Source of the DNA: Paraphaeosphaeria minitans
Lineage: Eukaryota > Ascomycota > Dothideomycetes > Pleosporales > Didymosphaeriaceae
DNA length: 64,000 nt
Direction: 5' to 3'
Assembly (NCBI GenBank): GCA_015832175.1
Contig: WJXW01000002.1
Span: forward strand, 434,001 to 498,000
How positions within the stretch are numbered: the first letter of the stretch is position 1; the number at the start of each line of letters is the position of its first letter. A program made the position numbers and the translations under genes. Below the pieces are notes generated by a model, which saw nothing but the letters and a program-made list of their open reading frames with translations, was not told the DNA's origin and searched no databases. Shown here piece after piece: positions 1-12,397 of this stretch.

Positions 1-334
1 TCACATTGGGAAAATATGCATAGACCTGGACACATTTTGTTATTAGAGCTTCGTTGCTCGCTCGCTTGATACCAACCGCGCCGGGGCAACATGGTGCTCT
101 ACGGACCTTTTTTTCATATTTGGATTATTCCGAGCATTCTTCTTTTGTTTGTTCAAAGACATGGCGCAGCGCAAGGATCGCAAAAGTCGCTGTCACGAAG
201 CCACGACACGCAGGGAAGGCACGGGTCTGGGGTTCGGACTCTGCTCTGCTTTGGGTGGCCATCTGTTGATTTTAACTGATTGTTATCGTTCTTGCTTTTG
301 ATGTAGCGCGCGTGCATCTTTTGATCGGCATCTG

Positions 335-398
335 ACCTTTTTTTTTTTCTCTTTCTTTCTTTCTTTCTCCTTTTTCTTTCCTTTCTTTACTTCGATTC
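335..398. repeat. Polypyrimidine tract
   Basis: A nearly uninterrupted run of T and C made of CTTT and TTTC units. Such tracts are common just upstream of transcription starts in filamentous ascomycetes. On the minus strand it gives a spurious Lys/Glu-rich frame. Confidence 0.8.
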
Positions 399-542
399 TT
401 GCTGGAAGAGGTTCCGGTGGCTGGCTGCCTTGATGGGGTCGGTCCCTTTTTGTACTTTGGTTTCTATGGCCGGCGAGGGAACATGGAATCATGTCGGGGC
501 CTGGGGCACACACATGTAAAAGTTACTTTTTCTTTTTCTTCT

Positions 543-573
543 CTTCTTCTTCTTCTTCTTCTTCTTCTTCTTC
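543..573. repeat. (CTT)n microsatellite
   Basis: About ten tandem CTT units directly followed by CATG. It sits in the pyrimidine-rich non-coding region. Confidence 0.9.
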
Positions 574-2031
574 ATGTTCTTTTCTTTAAGCTGCTGCGAG
601 GGAGATGTGTAGGGATAGCGAAAGTGAATTGATACCATGGCCCGAAGGGGTCGAGTCGGGCGTTGCAAAAAGGACGCGCTACCTACCGCCGCGTATCATC
701 ATGCTCTTGGATCGACTTTGTGCGGTGATGGCGTGGGATGGGATCGTGGGTTGGGTTGGGGATCTAGGTGGATGCCTACTTGGTACGCTTTGCTTGGGAG
801 CAGGTGCCTTGGTTTGGCTTGTCCTTGTCCTTGACCTTGGCTTGCAAGCTTGGCCTTGCAAGTTGATCCATCTGTCTAACCAACTAACTAACCAACGCCT
901 CACCACGCCCCGCCCCGCCGTAAACACACCCACAAACACACACACACCTCCCCGTCTCCATCTCCACCTCAAAGCAAAGCAACCCCACCCTGCTGCCGCG
1001 CGGGAGACCCACACTCGGACATGGTCTCCACGGTACGTACCTCACCTTGCATGCGCCCACAACGTAGGTACACCAGCCACATCTACGCGGGCACATATCT
1101 CGCACCCACCCACCCCATCGACTCGGGTCCTTGCGTACCGCACCGTACCGCACCATACCGCACCTAGGTGATTCTACCCGCTGTGCCCCCCGCACCGCAT
1201 GCCACACTGTCGGCCCGCGATGGTGTGCCGCAGCGCACCTGCCACGGCACTGCCAACACCGTCTCCGGTGGGAAGATGGGACGGGTGGGAAGGCTTGCCT
1301 GTGCGGGAGCTGCGGGGAGCGAGCGAGCGAGCGTGCACGTGGAGCGCCACGTTCGCGGTGTGGGCGCGGGGACATGCGGCGTTTACCTTGTCTTTTTCTT
1401 TCTTTTTTTTTCCCTTCCCCCCTGTTTCTCGCGGTGCAGGAGGAGGGCCTTGTTCGTGAGGGGGGACGCGTTCCATGGCCGGGCGTAAACTCACGTTTGG
1501 GGGGTGGGTGGGAGGAGGGGGGGATAACGAGTGCGCTGGGTTTGGCTGGGCTGGGCTGGACTGGGCTCGGCTGGGTTGGTTCGGGTTGGGTTGGGTTGCG
1601 GTGAAGGAAGCAGTGGGGAGGACATGGGCAGACGTGGAATCACGGCCGGAGCTGCGTAGGGACGCAAGGCTGGCTGGGTTCTGGGATGCGGAAACGTGCG
1701 GAAGGAAGGAGTGCATTGTTTTGGGGGTGAGGCTGGGTACCTATGTAGAGAGGCGCGGGAGACGTAGTCGGAGGTACTGGCGGGATTGCGTGTGTGCAGC
1801 AGGGGAGGCGCTGGCATGAAGCTCGGAGTGAAGGAGTGCAGGATTGCAAAGGCTCTGTGTTCTGCAACCTGCGAAATGTTACGCAGGCCCCCCGTCCATA
1901 CGCTCATGCTCGTCTTCTTCGCCATGAGACATGCAGTGGTTACCCCGCACGCAACATACTGCGCGAGCCGCGTCTTGAGGCTGAGGCTGAGGCTGCGTCT
2001 GCGTCTGTGCCGTTGCAGTGAGGATGGAAGC

Positions 2032-2051
2032 TAGGTAGGTAGGTAGGTAGG
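2032..2051. repeat. (TAGG)5 microsatellite
   Basis: Five exact TAGG units in non-coding DNA. Confidence 0.9.
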
Positions 2052-2082
2052 AGGTACGACCGTCGTGGATGTCGCACAGCAC

Positions 2083-2113
<31 letters not shown>
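2083..2113. repeat. (CGCA)7 microsatellite
   Basis: Seven exact CGCA units ending in CGCG, about 30 bp after the TAGG repeat. Confidence 0.9.
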
Positions 2114-5103
2114 GAGCGACAGGCCTTGACGCCTTGTCCTCCAGCGCGCTTAGAACAGAAGGCCGCCGGTGAAGAAGCTTCCATTTCGTTGCACTGCATG
2201 CCGCAGACGTTGCGGCCCAAAGGAGCGACGTGCATCGCAGGCCATGGACAGCCACCGTGTGCCTTCGTGCAGCGAGCTCAATCTGGGGTACTCCAGGGCG
2301 TACAGCAGATGGATGGCAAGGGGTGGCGATTGGTTTCGGGTGTTTTACACGAGGTGGAGACGTGCTGATGTGTGTCATTCAGCCATGATGTATGTCGCGA
2401 TGCGGAGCGAAAAGGCGTTGGCCGAGGGGTCGAGATGAGATCGTATCACACGGCATTGATCGGTGAGGGAGACGCGCAGCGCGTACGAGGGTTGCCCTGG
2501 AATGAGGCGGTGAGTCTGTAGACGCGCTGCAGGGGCCAAGAGCGTGGATCAGCATAACAATAATGGGAAGATGCCGTGCTTGTGTAGGTTGAGCGTGCAT
2601 CGTCATATCCAAGGTTGCAGGGTAGGGCAAAGTTCGAAGCGTCTTGTTGCAACCGTGTCTCTGAGACCAGGCAGCCTCGTGCGCAGAATTATCCGAGTAA
2701 GAACGCGTTCCGCCGCTCGTCGTACTCCGAATTGCGGAGCATTTTTAAGGAGAAGAGTGTGGCTGACGTTTTGTGGTACAGTTTACGATTCAATTTACGG
2801 TGTGAGAGCCTCGTGTTCTCGTATATGTCGTGATTTCAAGTGAGGGCCGGGAATAACCGCTGCGTGCTGTGGAGACACCAGGAAGCGGACTGGCTGTGGC
2901 ATTGAGTTTACACTCAAGAACGGCTCGATCAAATGGTGACATCTGGGAATTATTCCTGCCGTGATCGACTATGACGGCTGCTCTACGTGATACGCGAACT
3001 TCCGGTGAGCATTCCTGAACGTCATCTGCGTACAGTATTCTGGGGTTCGATAGGTGTCTCAAGGGGGAGCGAGCGGCCAGGGAAACAACGTAGGCCCCCT
3101 TCAACACCTCACATTGTGTCTTAATTACGCGGGCGCGCCTTGAAAGTGAACCTGACGCTTACAGTGAGATATGCTTTAGCTCCATCCAGGGTTTGCTTGA
3201 AATCGCAGAAAGACAGTGTCGTTGTAATTGCTTTGCATTATGCAATGCGACATCCTTCACGGCGGGATGGATTCAGGCGATCTTTCTGACCTTGGAGACT
3301 GCTGTGTGACATTGAGGGCGTGAGGATGGACCTGGCCAGTAGCGGGATGTGGACATACAGATGACTGCAGAGACTAGTGTTAGCATCGGGCCTTACGTGC
3401 GTACAATCGGATCATACATCGACTGGCAACTGGGCGCGCCAGCCGCTATGTGATCGCGTAAAGAGTATCAGTTACGCCACTATTGTCCCGCTCCTAGCGA
3501 TGCATCTGCAGCCGGGGAAAGTCTAAGAGCTAGAGGTGCGTCTCCGTGGAGTGGCTGTTGCGGCATTCGAAAGGAGTTCGCGTGAGCCTGCAAGAGTATG
3601 GTGATCATCTACGATAATTGGCCGGCGGACAAACGGCGTGGTAGTCACTGTAGACGACGTGGCATCGTGGGAACGATTTCTTCCCTGGGTCATCTTCTGA
3701 TGAATGCTCTGGAGCGCATGCTGCGGTCTAATCTCGCTAGCAATCGGTATTGCAAGATTCCTCTCAAGACAAGCATACGCGAAGTCTATCGTCGCCAGTA
3801 GCGCGGCAGTCATCTCCCCAGGTTGGTAGGAACAAAGCAAACAGCGGCGGCAGCCATACCCATGCCTCGTAGACACACCTCGGCTGGGTAAGGTAGACAG
3901 GTGGAACTGGTCAATGCGTCCAGCCTCCTGATAGCAGTGAGCTGCACCTATAACGCGGCCCATGAAGTCAATACCTTGTTAGAGAACGTGACCAGAGCAG
4001 AAGATAATGCAAGCTCGCAGTGTGGTTAGACTCGTCGTACACAAATCTTGCCTACATGGTTAGAGAGTGGTTGGCCTTGTGTTTTTGAACCCCGCAATCG
4101 CTATACGTGAAAGCCCTCGGGTGAGTCTGAGCAGAAGATGAGGTTCATCTACGCTTTGGAGAGGTTGTTGGTACGTTCATCGCTCTGGAAGATGATTTGA
4201 CACCAGCCAGTAGGTTCGGGGAGACGGGAAATCAGCCGACGGAGGGCTTTGGGACGGGAGGGTAGAGCCGGGCCAGGGACAACATCCCGCTTCGTAGTAA
4301 TTCGGTGCCGAACCGATACCTAGTGATCCTTTCGGCTTGCATGCCCGGCCCCGGAGCGCAACGTGACTTCGTCCATGTCCCCGGTGCCGGGAAGGGACGT
4401 GGGAGCAACCGCCGATGAAACACAACGTCTCTTGAATTGTGACAAGATCAACAGCGTAACACGCGAAATGCACGCAATCCTGGGAGCATGGCTTGCGCCG
4501 ACTGGTCCTCGCTCTTCCTCGTCCGTTCCGTTGCCAACCATGTTTTTTTATCATACTAAACACGCACGTGTAAGCGATTGCAAATATGGCAACTCAAAGA
4601 CACAAGCTAATGACGCGGGGATATCAATACATGAGAGGTAGTATGCGGCTCTGCCTGCAAGCACGGTACCTACCGTATTCCTGCAGCCGTGTGGGCGAGC
4701 CACCGCCAGCTGAATCATTTTCTGCTGCTCGCACATTGGGGAGAGTTTACTTGGTTCGAGTGAAGAGAATCATCGTAAGTGCATCTGGCGTAAAGATGAA
4801 CGACACGAGCATGCCCGTACCTAGTACGCCAGACTGCGTATTCGAGGTGGTGAACCTTTCCTTTGCGAACCAGCGCACGGACTGCCAAGCCAAGATTTCC
4901 GACAGCCGACGACAATCTTTCGCCGCCACACGTCTTCGCGCAAACTCCCCGCGCTCCCCGCCAAACAAACAGCGAGCGATGGTGTAGACGAACGTCCTAT
5001 TCACTTCCGCGTACATACACCACCCGCCAACTCGGCCAACAACCGCCGCCCGCGCGCATACAAAATTCCCCCACAGCGACCCAGCGCAGGCGGCCCAGCA
5101 ACC

Positions 5104-8100
5104 ATGGAGGGCGCCTTCACGCACATGGGCAACCACCTGGTGTCCGACTCTGCCGCCACCATCAACGCCGGCACCGGCGACGACGAAAGCATCCTGGACG
5201 GCGATCTTCCCCGCGGCATTACGGGTCCCCGTCGGCGACGCATGGACGATGAAGAGATGGACATGTACGACGACGACGACATGGAGAGCTTGGTCAGCAT
5301 GCCTGTCGACGGAGCAAACGGCAAGGCAGGCGTCAAGCAGGAGGAAGAGGTGGAGCTTCCGGCACACGCGTGCGCGTAAGTAGCGAAGCCCCGTGGTCGA
5401 GCACGACTAAATCCACGGTAGTTATTGCGGTATCCACAACGCAGGCAGCGTCGTCAAGTGCCTGGCCTGCAGCAAGTGGTTCTGCAGCGCCCGCGGCAAC
5501 ACGTCCTCGTCCCACATTATTAACCATCTCGTGCGCGCCCGCCACAAGGAGGTGCAACTGCACCCGCTCTCCTCGCTCGGCGATACCATCCTCGAGTGCT
5601 ATAATTGCGGCACCAAGAACGTCTTCCTGCTTGGATTCATCCCCGCCAAGTCGGACACTGTTGTCGTTCTGCTATGCCGCCAGCCATGTGCTGCCATGCC
5701 TTCGCAGAAAGATATGAACTGGGACACATCGCGCTGGCAGCCGCTGATCGAGGACCGCTCCTTCCTTCCCTGGCTCGTGCCTCCCCCGACCGACCAAGAG
5801 CAGCTCCGCGCTCGCCACCTCAGCCCGCAGATGATCGCCAAGCTCGAGGAGCTCTGGAAGGACAACGCATCTGCCACCATTGCCGATCTCGAGAAGGGCG
5901 CCGGTCAAGAGGAGGTCATTGCCAAGGTTCTGCTCCGCTACGACGATGCCTTCCAGTACCAGAACGTTTTTGGGCCACTTGTCAAGATTGAGGCCGACTA
6001 CGACCGCAAGCTCAAAGAGTCACAGTCACAGGATGGACTCGTCGTGCGCTGGGACATGGCCCTAAACAACAAGCACACTGCTAGCTTTGTCCTGCCTAAG
6101 CTCGAATTAGGCGATGTTAAGCTCGCTGTAGGCGACGAGATGCGCCTGAGGTACACTGGAGAGCTTCGTCCGCACTGGGAAGGCGTCGGCTACGTGATCA
6201 AGATTCCGAACAACCAGTCGGATGAAGTCACCATCGAGCTGCGAACCAAGGGCGACCACAAGTCTGTACCGACGGAGTGCACACACAACTTCAGCGCCGA
6301 CTATGTTTGGAAAGCCACCTCGTTCGACCGCATGCAGCATGCTATGAAAACTTTCGCTATTGACGAGATGAGCGTGTCAGGATACATCTTCCACCGCCTG
6401 TTGGGCCACGAGGTTGCGTCTGCGCCGATGAAGATTCAGTTGCCCCGCAAGTTCAGTGTTCCGGGACTGCCTGAGCTGAATGCCAGTCAGATCAACGCCG
6501 TCAAGAGCGTGCTACAGAAGCCTTTGAGCTTGATCCAAGGTCCTCCTGGTACTGGGAAGACTGTGACTTCCGCGACCATTATTTACCATTTGTGCAAGAT
6601 CAACGGCGGTCCGGTCTTGGTCTGTGCTCCCTCCAACGTTGCCGTGGACCAGCTTTGCGAGCGCATCCACTTGACCGGGCTGAAGACAGTACGTGTCACC
6701 GCCAAGTCAAGGGAGGACGTAGAGTCTTCTGTCAACTTCTTGTCGCTTCACGAGCAGGTCCGCATGAACGACACAAACGTGGAACTGAACAAGCTCAATC
6801 AACTCAAGAGCGATGTTGGGGAACTTTCAAGCCAAGACGAGAAGAAGTTCAAACAGCTTACTCGTGCCGCCGAGCGTGAGATTCTCAACGCAGCCGATGT
6901 AATTTGCTGCACTTGCGTTGGTGCTGGCGATCCTCGTCTCTCTAAGATGAAGTTTAGAACCGTCTTGATTGACGAATCGACACAGTCAGCAGAGCCTGAG
7001 TGCATGATTCCGCTCGTACTGGGTTGCAAGCAGGTTGTGTTGGTGGGAGATCACCAACAGCTTGGACCCGTCATCATGAACAAGAAGGCGGCCACGGCCG
7101 GCCTCAACCAGTCTTTGTTTGAGCGATTGGTCATCCTCGGCTGCTCTCCGATTCGACTGCAAGTTCAGTATCGCATGCACCCATGCCTTTCCGAGTTCCC
7201 CTCGAATATGTTTTACGAAGGTTCTCTACAGAACGGTGTTACCATGCAGGATCGCATCCGGCGTGACGTCGATTTCCCTTGGCCGGTTGGTGATAACCCG
7301 ATGATGTTTTGGTCTAACATTGGGGCGGAAGAAATATCAGCCTCTGGAACGTCATACCTAAACCGCACGGAAGCCCAGAATGTAGAAAAGATTGTCACTC
7401 GTTTCTTCAAGGCTGGTGTCCTCCCTGGAGATATCGGTATCATCACGCCGTACGAGGGACAGCGCAGCTACGTTGTCAGCTCCATGCAGGCCACGGGAAG
7501 CTTCAAGAAAGAGAACTATAAGGAAGTCGAGGTTGCCTCTGTGGATGCCTTCCAGGGACGTGAGAAAGACTTCATTATTCTTTCCTGCGTTCGTTCCAAC
7601 GACCATCAAGGCATCGGTTTCTTGAGCGACCCTCGCCGTCTTAATGTGGCTCTGACACGAGCCAAGTACGGTCTGGTCATTCTAGGCAATCCGAAGGTGC
7701 TCTCCAAGCATCCGTTGTGGCACTATCTCCTTCTCCACTTTAAGGAGCGCAACTGTTTGGTGGAAGGTCCCTTGACAAACCTGCAGGTTTCACTTCTCCA
7801 GTTCAGCCGTCCAAAGCAGTCTTACCGCGGCCCTCAGCGCTACCAGATGGCATACCAGCACGCCACCGCAATGACCTCTGGCCGCCAACCGGCTGGTTGG
7901 AATGGAAACAAACGCCAAGAGTACAACGATAATGGATCCATCCTTGGATACATTCCAGACGACGTCTCTTCGGTTCACTCCTCAGCTCTCGGCGGTGGCG
8001 GGGTCAATGTGCCTTCCAACTACCCTCCCATGTTTTCTAACTTCCAGGATAGTTGGCCTTTGCCTGGTCGCAATGGCGCGCACAAGAGCAAGAATGGTGC

Positions 8101-8404
8101 TCCCAGCATCGCTGGCGAATCGGTCGCTGCCAGCGAGATGACGGATACACGAAGCAGCATTGCCGATGGCCCAGGAGGCATTAGCCTGACTGGCTTGAGC
8201 CTGAACGACTATAGCAAGCCCACGTCTTTGAGCCAGTCTGATCGCTTGAGTCGATTTGTTGAGTCTACACGGCGAAATGAAAACGTTCCTGGCAACCACG
8301 TCAGCAACCGCGGTCTCCGAGGGCTCGGCGCCGACGATGACGACGCTAGGAGCGTGTCTACGGCTTTCGCAAGCCAAATTGGCGGACCTGCGAACTATGA
8401 CTGA
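5104..8404 (+). CDS. UPF1: UPF1/NAM7-type RNA helicase (nonsense-mediated mRNA decay)
   Basis: Superfamily 1 ATP-dependent RNA helicase that drives nonsense-mediated decay in the cytoplasm, working with UPF2/UPF3 and release factors (family knowledge). Two exons, 5104-5375 and 5422-8404, joined across a 46-bp GTAAGT...TAG intron with an ACTAA branch site, give 1,084 residues, normal for filamentous fungi. The intron interrupts the N-terminal Cys/His-rich domain: splicing restores HAC-A-YCG and then the paired CxxC motifs (CLAC, CYNC) that bind zinc and contact UPF2. Walker A GPPGTGKT is at residues 464-471, the DES form of motif II at about 608, GDHQQLGPV follows, and motif VI VALTRAK is near residue 832. 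The C-terminal tail is Ser/Gly/Asn-rich. The start is the first ATG of an acidic leader that reads into the domain. Identification is very secure. Confidence 0.97.
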
Positions 8405-10023
8405 TCGCGCTATGATAGTTCTACATCCTAGGATTGAGTCTCATGTATTAAAACAGCCTTCTCTGTCGCCGATGTAAGCGCACGCGCTCTTAGCCGGACC
8501 TCAACGGGTAGCCTGCGCGATCATGATGCGTCGAGGCACGCCGAGCGCTCCGATTTCCCAATGTGGGGACATTGTCTCACGATTTTGTACTGGCACTGCA
8601 ATTAGCTCAATCAGCCTCTTGTACGGCACCAAACCCGGCCCTAGATTGCCGGCCCTTTGGGTTCTGTGCGGCTCAGAAGACATGGCACAGCTTAATGCTG
8701 TCGATGCGGGATACCACGCCAGCTTCCGATCGCTCAGGCGTGTTTTATCACGAGTGGAACGTTTTGAGCAACGGTCGCACACAACTGCACATTGTATGTT
8801 CCCTTCGTGTCCAGGAGCTTTCCCGCAGGCCGCTGTTCGGTCGCTAGTAACGCCAGGTCAATTGTTGGGTCAGGATATATCGGCATCGTGCCTGTGGGCC
8901 CAGCAGTTAACGCGGTTCTTATCACGCTTTGGTTTTACGCGAGAAAAGATAGAAAATTCATACTTGTGCTATGTTCTCTTAGGTTGCTTCACTTGCGGTC
9001 CGTTCAGTGGCTCGTCAGGGACTGTCCTCATGAATCATGCTAGGATGAGTGAGTGAGTGGCGGAACTCTACTCCCTCTTCACCCCTGCGCACTCTCCTCC
9101 TCGCAGAAACCACCCTCGCACTGCCGCTCCGGCATAACTCGTTCCTCGTCGCCCCGTGCCGCGCACCACTTCTAGCACGCCTCTCCAACACCCCGCCCCC
9201 ACGCCCCCGGTGGCAAACCCTGCTGACATGACTGCCTTCTCGGAACGCAGACGCTTCGTTCGCGGTGCTGCTGTCCCTCGTCGCAGGCACGGACGTGCGG
9301 GGGTGACGAGGAGGGTCGTGCGTTGGGTGTGTTTGGCAAGGGAGGTGGGATTTGCGGTTGGTATAGTGGGGAGGGTGTTCGGGATGGTTTAGTGAGGGAG
9401 GAGAGGGAGAAGGAGAGGGAGAAGGAGAGGGAGAAGGAGAGGGAGAAGGAGAGGGAGAAGGAGAGGGAGAAGGAGAGGGAGAAGGAGAGGGAGAAGGAGA
9501 GGGAGAAGGAGAGGGAGAAGGAGAGGGAGAAGGAGAGGGACGTTGAGGCTGGGTTGGCGGGGGAGAAGCGTGGGAGGGTAGAAGGTGCGAAGATCGAGAG
9601 CCGGGTGGTGGGTTGCGGAGTGGATGCCGTTTGTGGTGGGGAGGGCGTGGGCGATGGGGTGGAAGGGGCACCTGATCTGGGCTTGGTACGAACATTGTTC
9701 GATTGAAACCGCATGTCTGCGCTGCACGTATTGTTGGAAGCCGAGAAACGGGCGCTGGGAATGTCGTTCAAGCATGCATGCATATTCTGGAGTCTTCATA
9801 AACGTTCAGCCATACGCCGTGTCATGTACACCTCCCCACCCTGCCCCCACCCGCCAATCCGGAAGCCATGCAAGAATACCAGCGCGCCCTTCGCAAGCCC
9901 ATAACAGACCCCATCAGACGAAACCAGAATCGATGTTCGTTTGCTGGCTCGTCATCGAACGTTGCGCCGTACCGATAGCAATAGCTTCCCTGCACCTCAG
10001 AAAATTGACACGTGTGGCATGTC
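8405..10023. other. Convergent intergenic region between UPF1 and PFK-2
   Basis: Lies between two converging gene ends and so should hold both 3' untranslated regions. The only clear structure is the 12-bp minisatellite at 9401-9540, whose six-frame translations give artificial Arg/Glu/Lys or Phe/Ser/Leu repeats. I see no gene. Confidence 0.7.
9401..9540. repeat. 12-bp purine minisatellite, about 11.5 copies
   Basis: Near-perfect tandem array of the unit GAGGGAGAAGGA, all purine on the plus strand. The copies are almost identical, which suggests recent expansion. It lies between convergent genes. Confidence 0.95.
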
Positions 10024-11819
10024 TCAATCAGACGGGCTGATGTGCGACTTCCTCAGATTCAGCGGCTGAGGCATGTTCAATGGCGGTGTCGCGGTGCCCG
10101 ACCCGGCCTGCGGCGTGCCAATGCCGGAGAGGGGACTTACAGCGCCGCTCGGGGGGACGGGCATCTTGATGTCTTCGGGACTGCCGGGGACCATTCTTTC
10201 GGGGAGGTTGGGAATCTTGATGCGCTTGGCGACGTTGTTGTAGCTGGAGGGTATGATCTGAGGCCGTTAGCGCGGGATGGCATAGTGGGGAAGACGCTTT
10301 CGAATTACCTCGATGATCTCGTCGCGCGGGAACTCAAGTCTGGGGATGTCGGTTGCATTGCAGGCCATGAGGTATCCGTATAGAACTCGCAGAACCGATT
10401 CGTGTGCGATGATGAGCAGGTCATTTTCTTCTCGCTCAAGCTCGAGAATGATGGGCTCCATGCGCACCGCAAGGTCATGATATGACTAGTCCGTCAGCAA
10501 GGTTTCGTTTACATTGACCAAATTAACATACCTCTGCTCGCGGGTATCGGTGGTGGTACGGGTCTTGCTCGTGCTTATCGACTTCGTTGGGGAACTCCTG
10601 GCGGATTTTCGCTTCCGACATCTTTTCGCACACACCTGGGTTCATCTGGCTCATCTGCGATCGCTGTCTCACGCGGTAGCCCTTTGAGGCGAGATACTCT
10701 GCGGTTTGAACGGTTCGATGGCGCGTCGACGTCCATATGGTGAGCGGCTTAAGAGCGGCATCCCTCGCGCCTTGTGCGATCATGTTCTCCTTCTCTTCTT
10801 CGCGATACTTCATCAGCACATCACTCATCTTCTGCGCGTAATCGCGGCCCTCCGGAGACAATGACGCATCGATTTTGTATGAATCTTCGTCCCGTGTAGT
10901 GCCAGCTCGAGCAAAGTATGTTTGGCGTGATTTGATGTGCAAGTTGAGGAGATAGAAGACGATTCGTTGTGACAGGTATCCAAACGCGCAATTGTTCACC
11001 ACCACACGTTCACCAGCGTTGATCATCTTGATCCAGTGTAGCTCCGGCTCTTCCATGGTTTCGAAATGCGGTATTCTGGAATTGATGCGAGCAAGGTAAT
11101 CTTGAACGGCATCCTCGTCGGTCCATCCTTGATAGTCAGGTGATGAGATCTTCACTCGGCGTACATTTTCCTGGATGATGCGTTCGTCGGTGCAGTGTGA
11201 TTCGATGTAGATGGTCTGGATGCCGTTCTTGGCGAATTCTTTGGCCAGTGACTTACGGCCCATGGAGATGGCGTTGACTGCATCGAAGATGGCGACCTGG
11301 CCTTTGTCGTGCTCGAGGAAATGGTAGATGTCCTCGCGGCATTTCTTCAGGATCTTGTTGCGGAGAAGAACCGACTGTGGAGATGCATTGAGGAAGAAGT
11401 AGTCGTCGGGGACATCTTTGCCAGGGCCGAGGGTTGCGCGACGATAGTCGCCCAAATGAAACACGTGAGTTTTGACACCCAGCCACCGTAGGTAGCGGGC
11501 GACAGCGACCGAGGTGTGCGTCTTGCCACGGGCGGGCAAGCCGACGGTGGCAATCACAATGCGTCCGGAGTGGAAGAGTCGGCCTGATTCTGTGCTGTAG
11601 AGCTGGGCCGGGGCCATTTCCTCCTTCTGGGGCAGGTCGTGGATGGCGTCAACGAAGGTGCTCGACCGCCGCCGGAAGCGGGGTGAGTTGGCATAGATCT
11701 CAGCAGTCCTGCAGCGGTGAGTCTTATTGCTACGGTGAGCTCCTCACCTTCACCGTGACATGGGGTGAAGGACCGATGCTCCACGCGGCGGCGGGGGAGA
11801 CTTACAATAGGGTATCCAT
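10024..11819 (-). CDS. PFK26: 6-phosphofructo-2-kinase / fructose-2,6-bisphosphatase family, phosphatase site degenerate
   Basis: Makes fructose-2,6-bisphosphate, the cytosolic signal that stimulates glycolysis and restrains gluconeogenesis (family role). Four exons on the minus strand, 11819-11806, 11708-10532, 10485-10309 and 10257-10024, give 533 residues. The first exon is only 14 bases; its donor GTAAGT and the acceptor at 11709 keep frame and produce a start MDTLLTAEIYANSPR. The kinase Walker A GLPARGKT is at residues 61-68. The histidine-phosphatase half is present, but the catalytic RHG triad reads RAG (residues 272-274), so the phospho-accepting His is replaced by Ala. The tail is Ser/Pro/Thr-rich, a possible phosphorylation target. 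I infer a kinase-only enzyme. The family is certain; the first exon is less certain. Confidence 0.92.
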
Positions 11820-12397
11820 TTTGGAGTCGCGGGTCTATAGACTAGAGGAAAGATGATATAAATTCAGCCCGAGGAAATAAGAATGAGCATTCGAGGCAGG
11901 TGCCGGGCAATACAGCAACAGGTCGGAGGTAGTCTCGGGGTGCGTCTGGGGCGTGTTGACGGGCGCAACCAAGGTGTCGGGCCTGCCGGGTACCTTTTCG
12001 CAGACGAGCGGACCAGGGTGCAGCGACGGCGAGGCAGAGGTCTTGTAGATAGTGCTTCAACGCGGGAGGTCTACGCTGGTGACAATTGCAATGCTTCGCA
12101 CTGCGAACGATGGGGGGACCCGCAATCGAGCCCTACACAGCCAGCACGGCGTCATTTGCTGGCTCGCTGATAGCCAGACGCGCTAAGGCGGTTACGGCAT
12201 GATGCTTGGCGCGCTCTCCTTCACGGGAAAAAGTTCGAAGCAGCATCATCAGGACCGCATCTCCATCTCCTCTAGCTTCGTCCGCCCCAACTCGCGCCGT
12301 TTCCATCCCAATTGGCGCGTCGTCGTGACCTATTCCCCCCCTTCGCCGCGCAGCTTGATACACGCCCGTCGTCCCCGCCACACCGTCTCACAGCGCC
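11820..12397. promoter_or_regulatory. Divergent promoter region between PFK-2 and TOM40
   Basis: A 578-bp spacer between two genes transcribed away from each other, so it must contain both promoters. I see no specific operator or repeat. Confidence 0.5.

Larger units (their letters stand above)
1..5103. other. Non-coding, low-complexity region upstream of UPF1
   Basis: No reading frame here has the composition or motifs of a real protein; the open frames are compositionally biased and overlap each other on both strands. The first 2 kb is rich in pyrimidine tracts and simple repeats of the kind seen in fungal promoters and untranslated leaders. It could be the promoter or leader of a gene lying to the left of the window. 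From about 2.5 to 5.1 kb the sequence is unremarkable, and its last few hundred bases must contain the UPF1 promoter. Confidence 0.6.

Noticed and set aside
605..1604. Overlapping long open frames on both strands
   Set aside because: Low-complexity GC-rich sequence with no stable protein features; frames overlap each other.
3523..3963. Minus-strand 146-codon frame
   Set aside because: No recognisable motif, unusual composition, no splice or promoter context.
9323..9706. Plus-strand 127-codon frame rich in Glu/Arg/Lys, and Ser/Phe/Leu frames on the other strand
   Set aside because: Produced entirely by the 12-bp minisatellite; no flanking coding signal.
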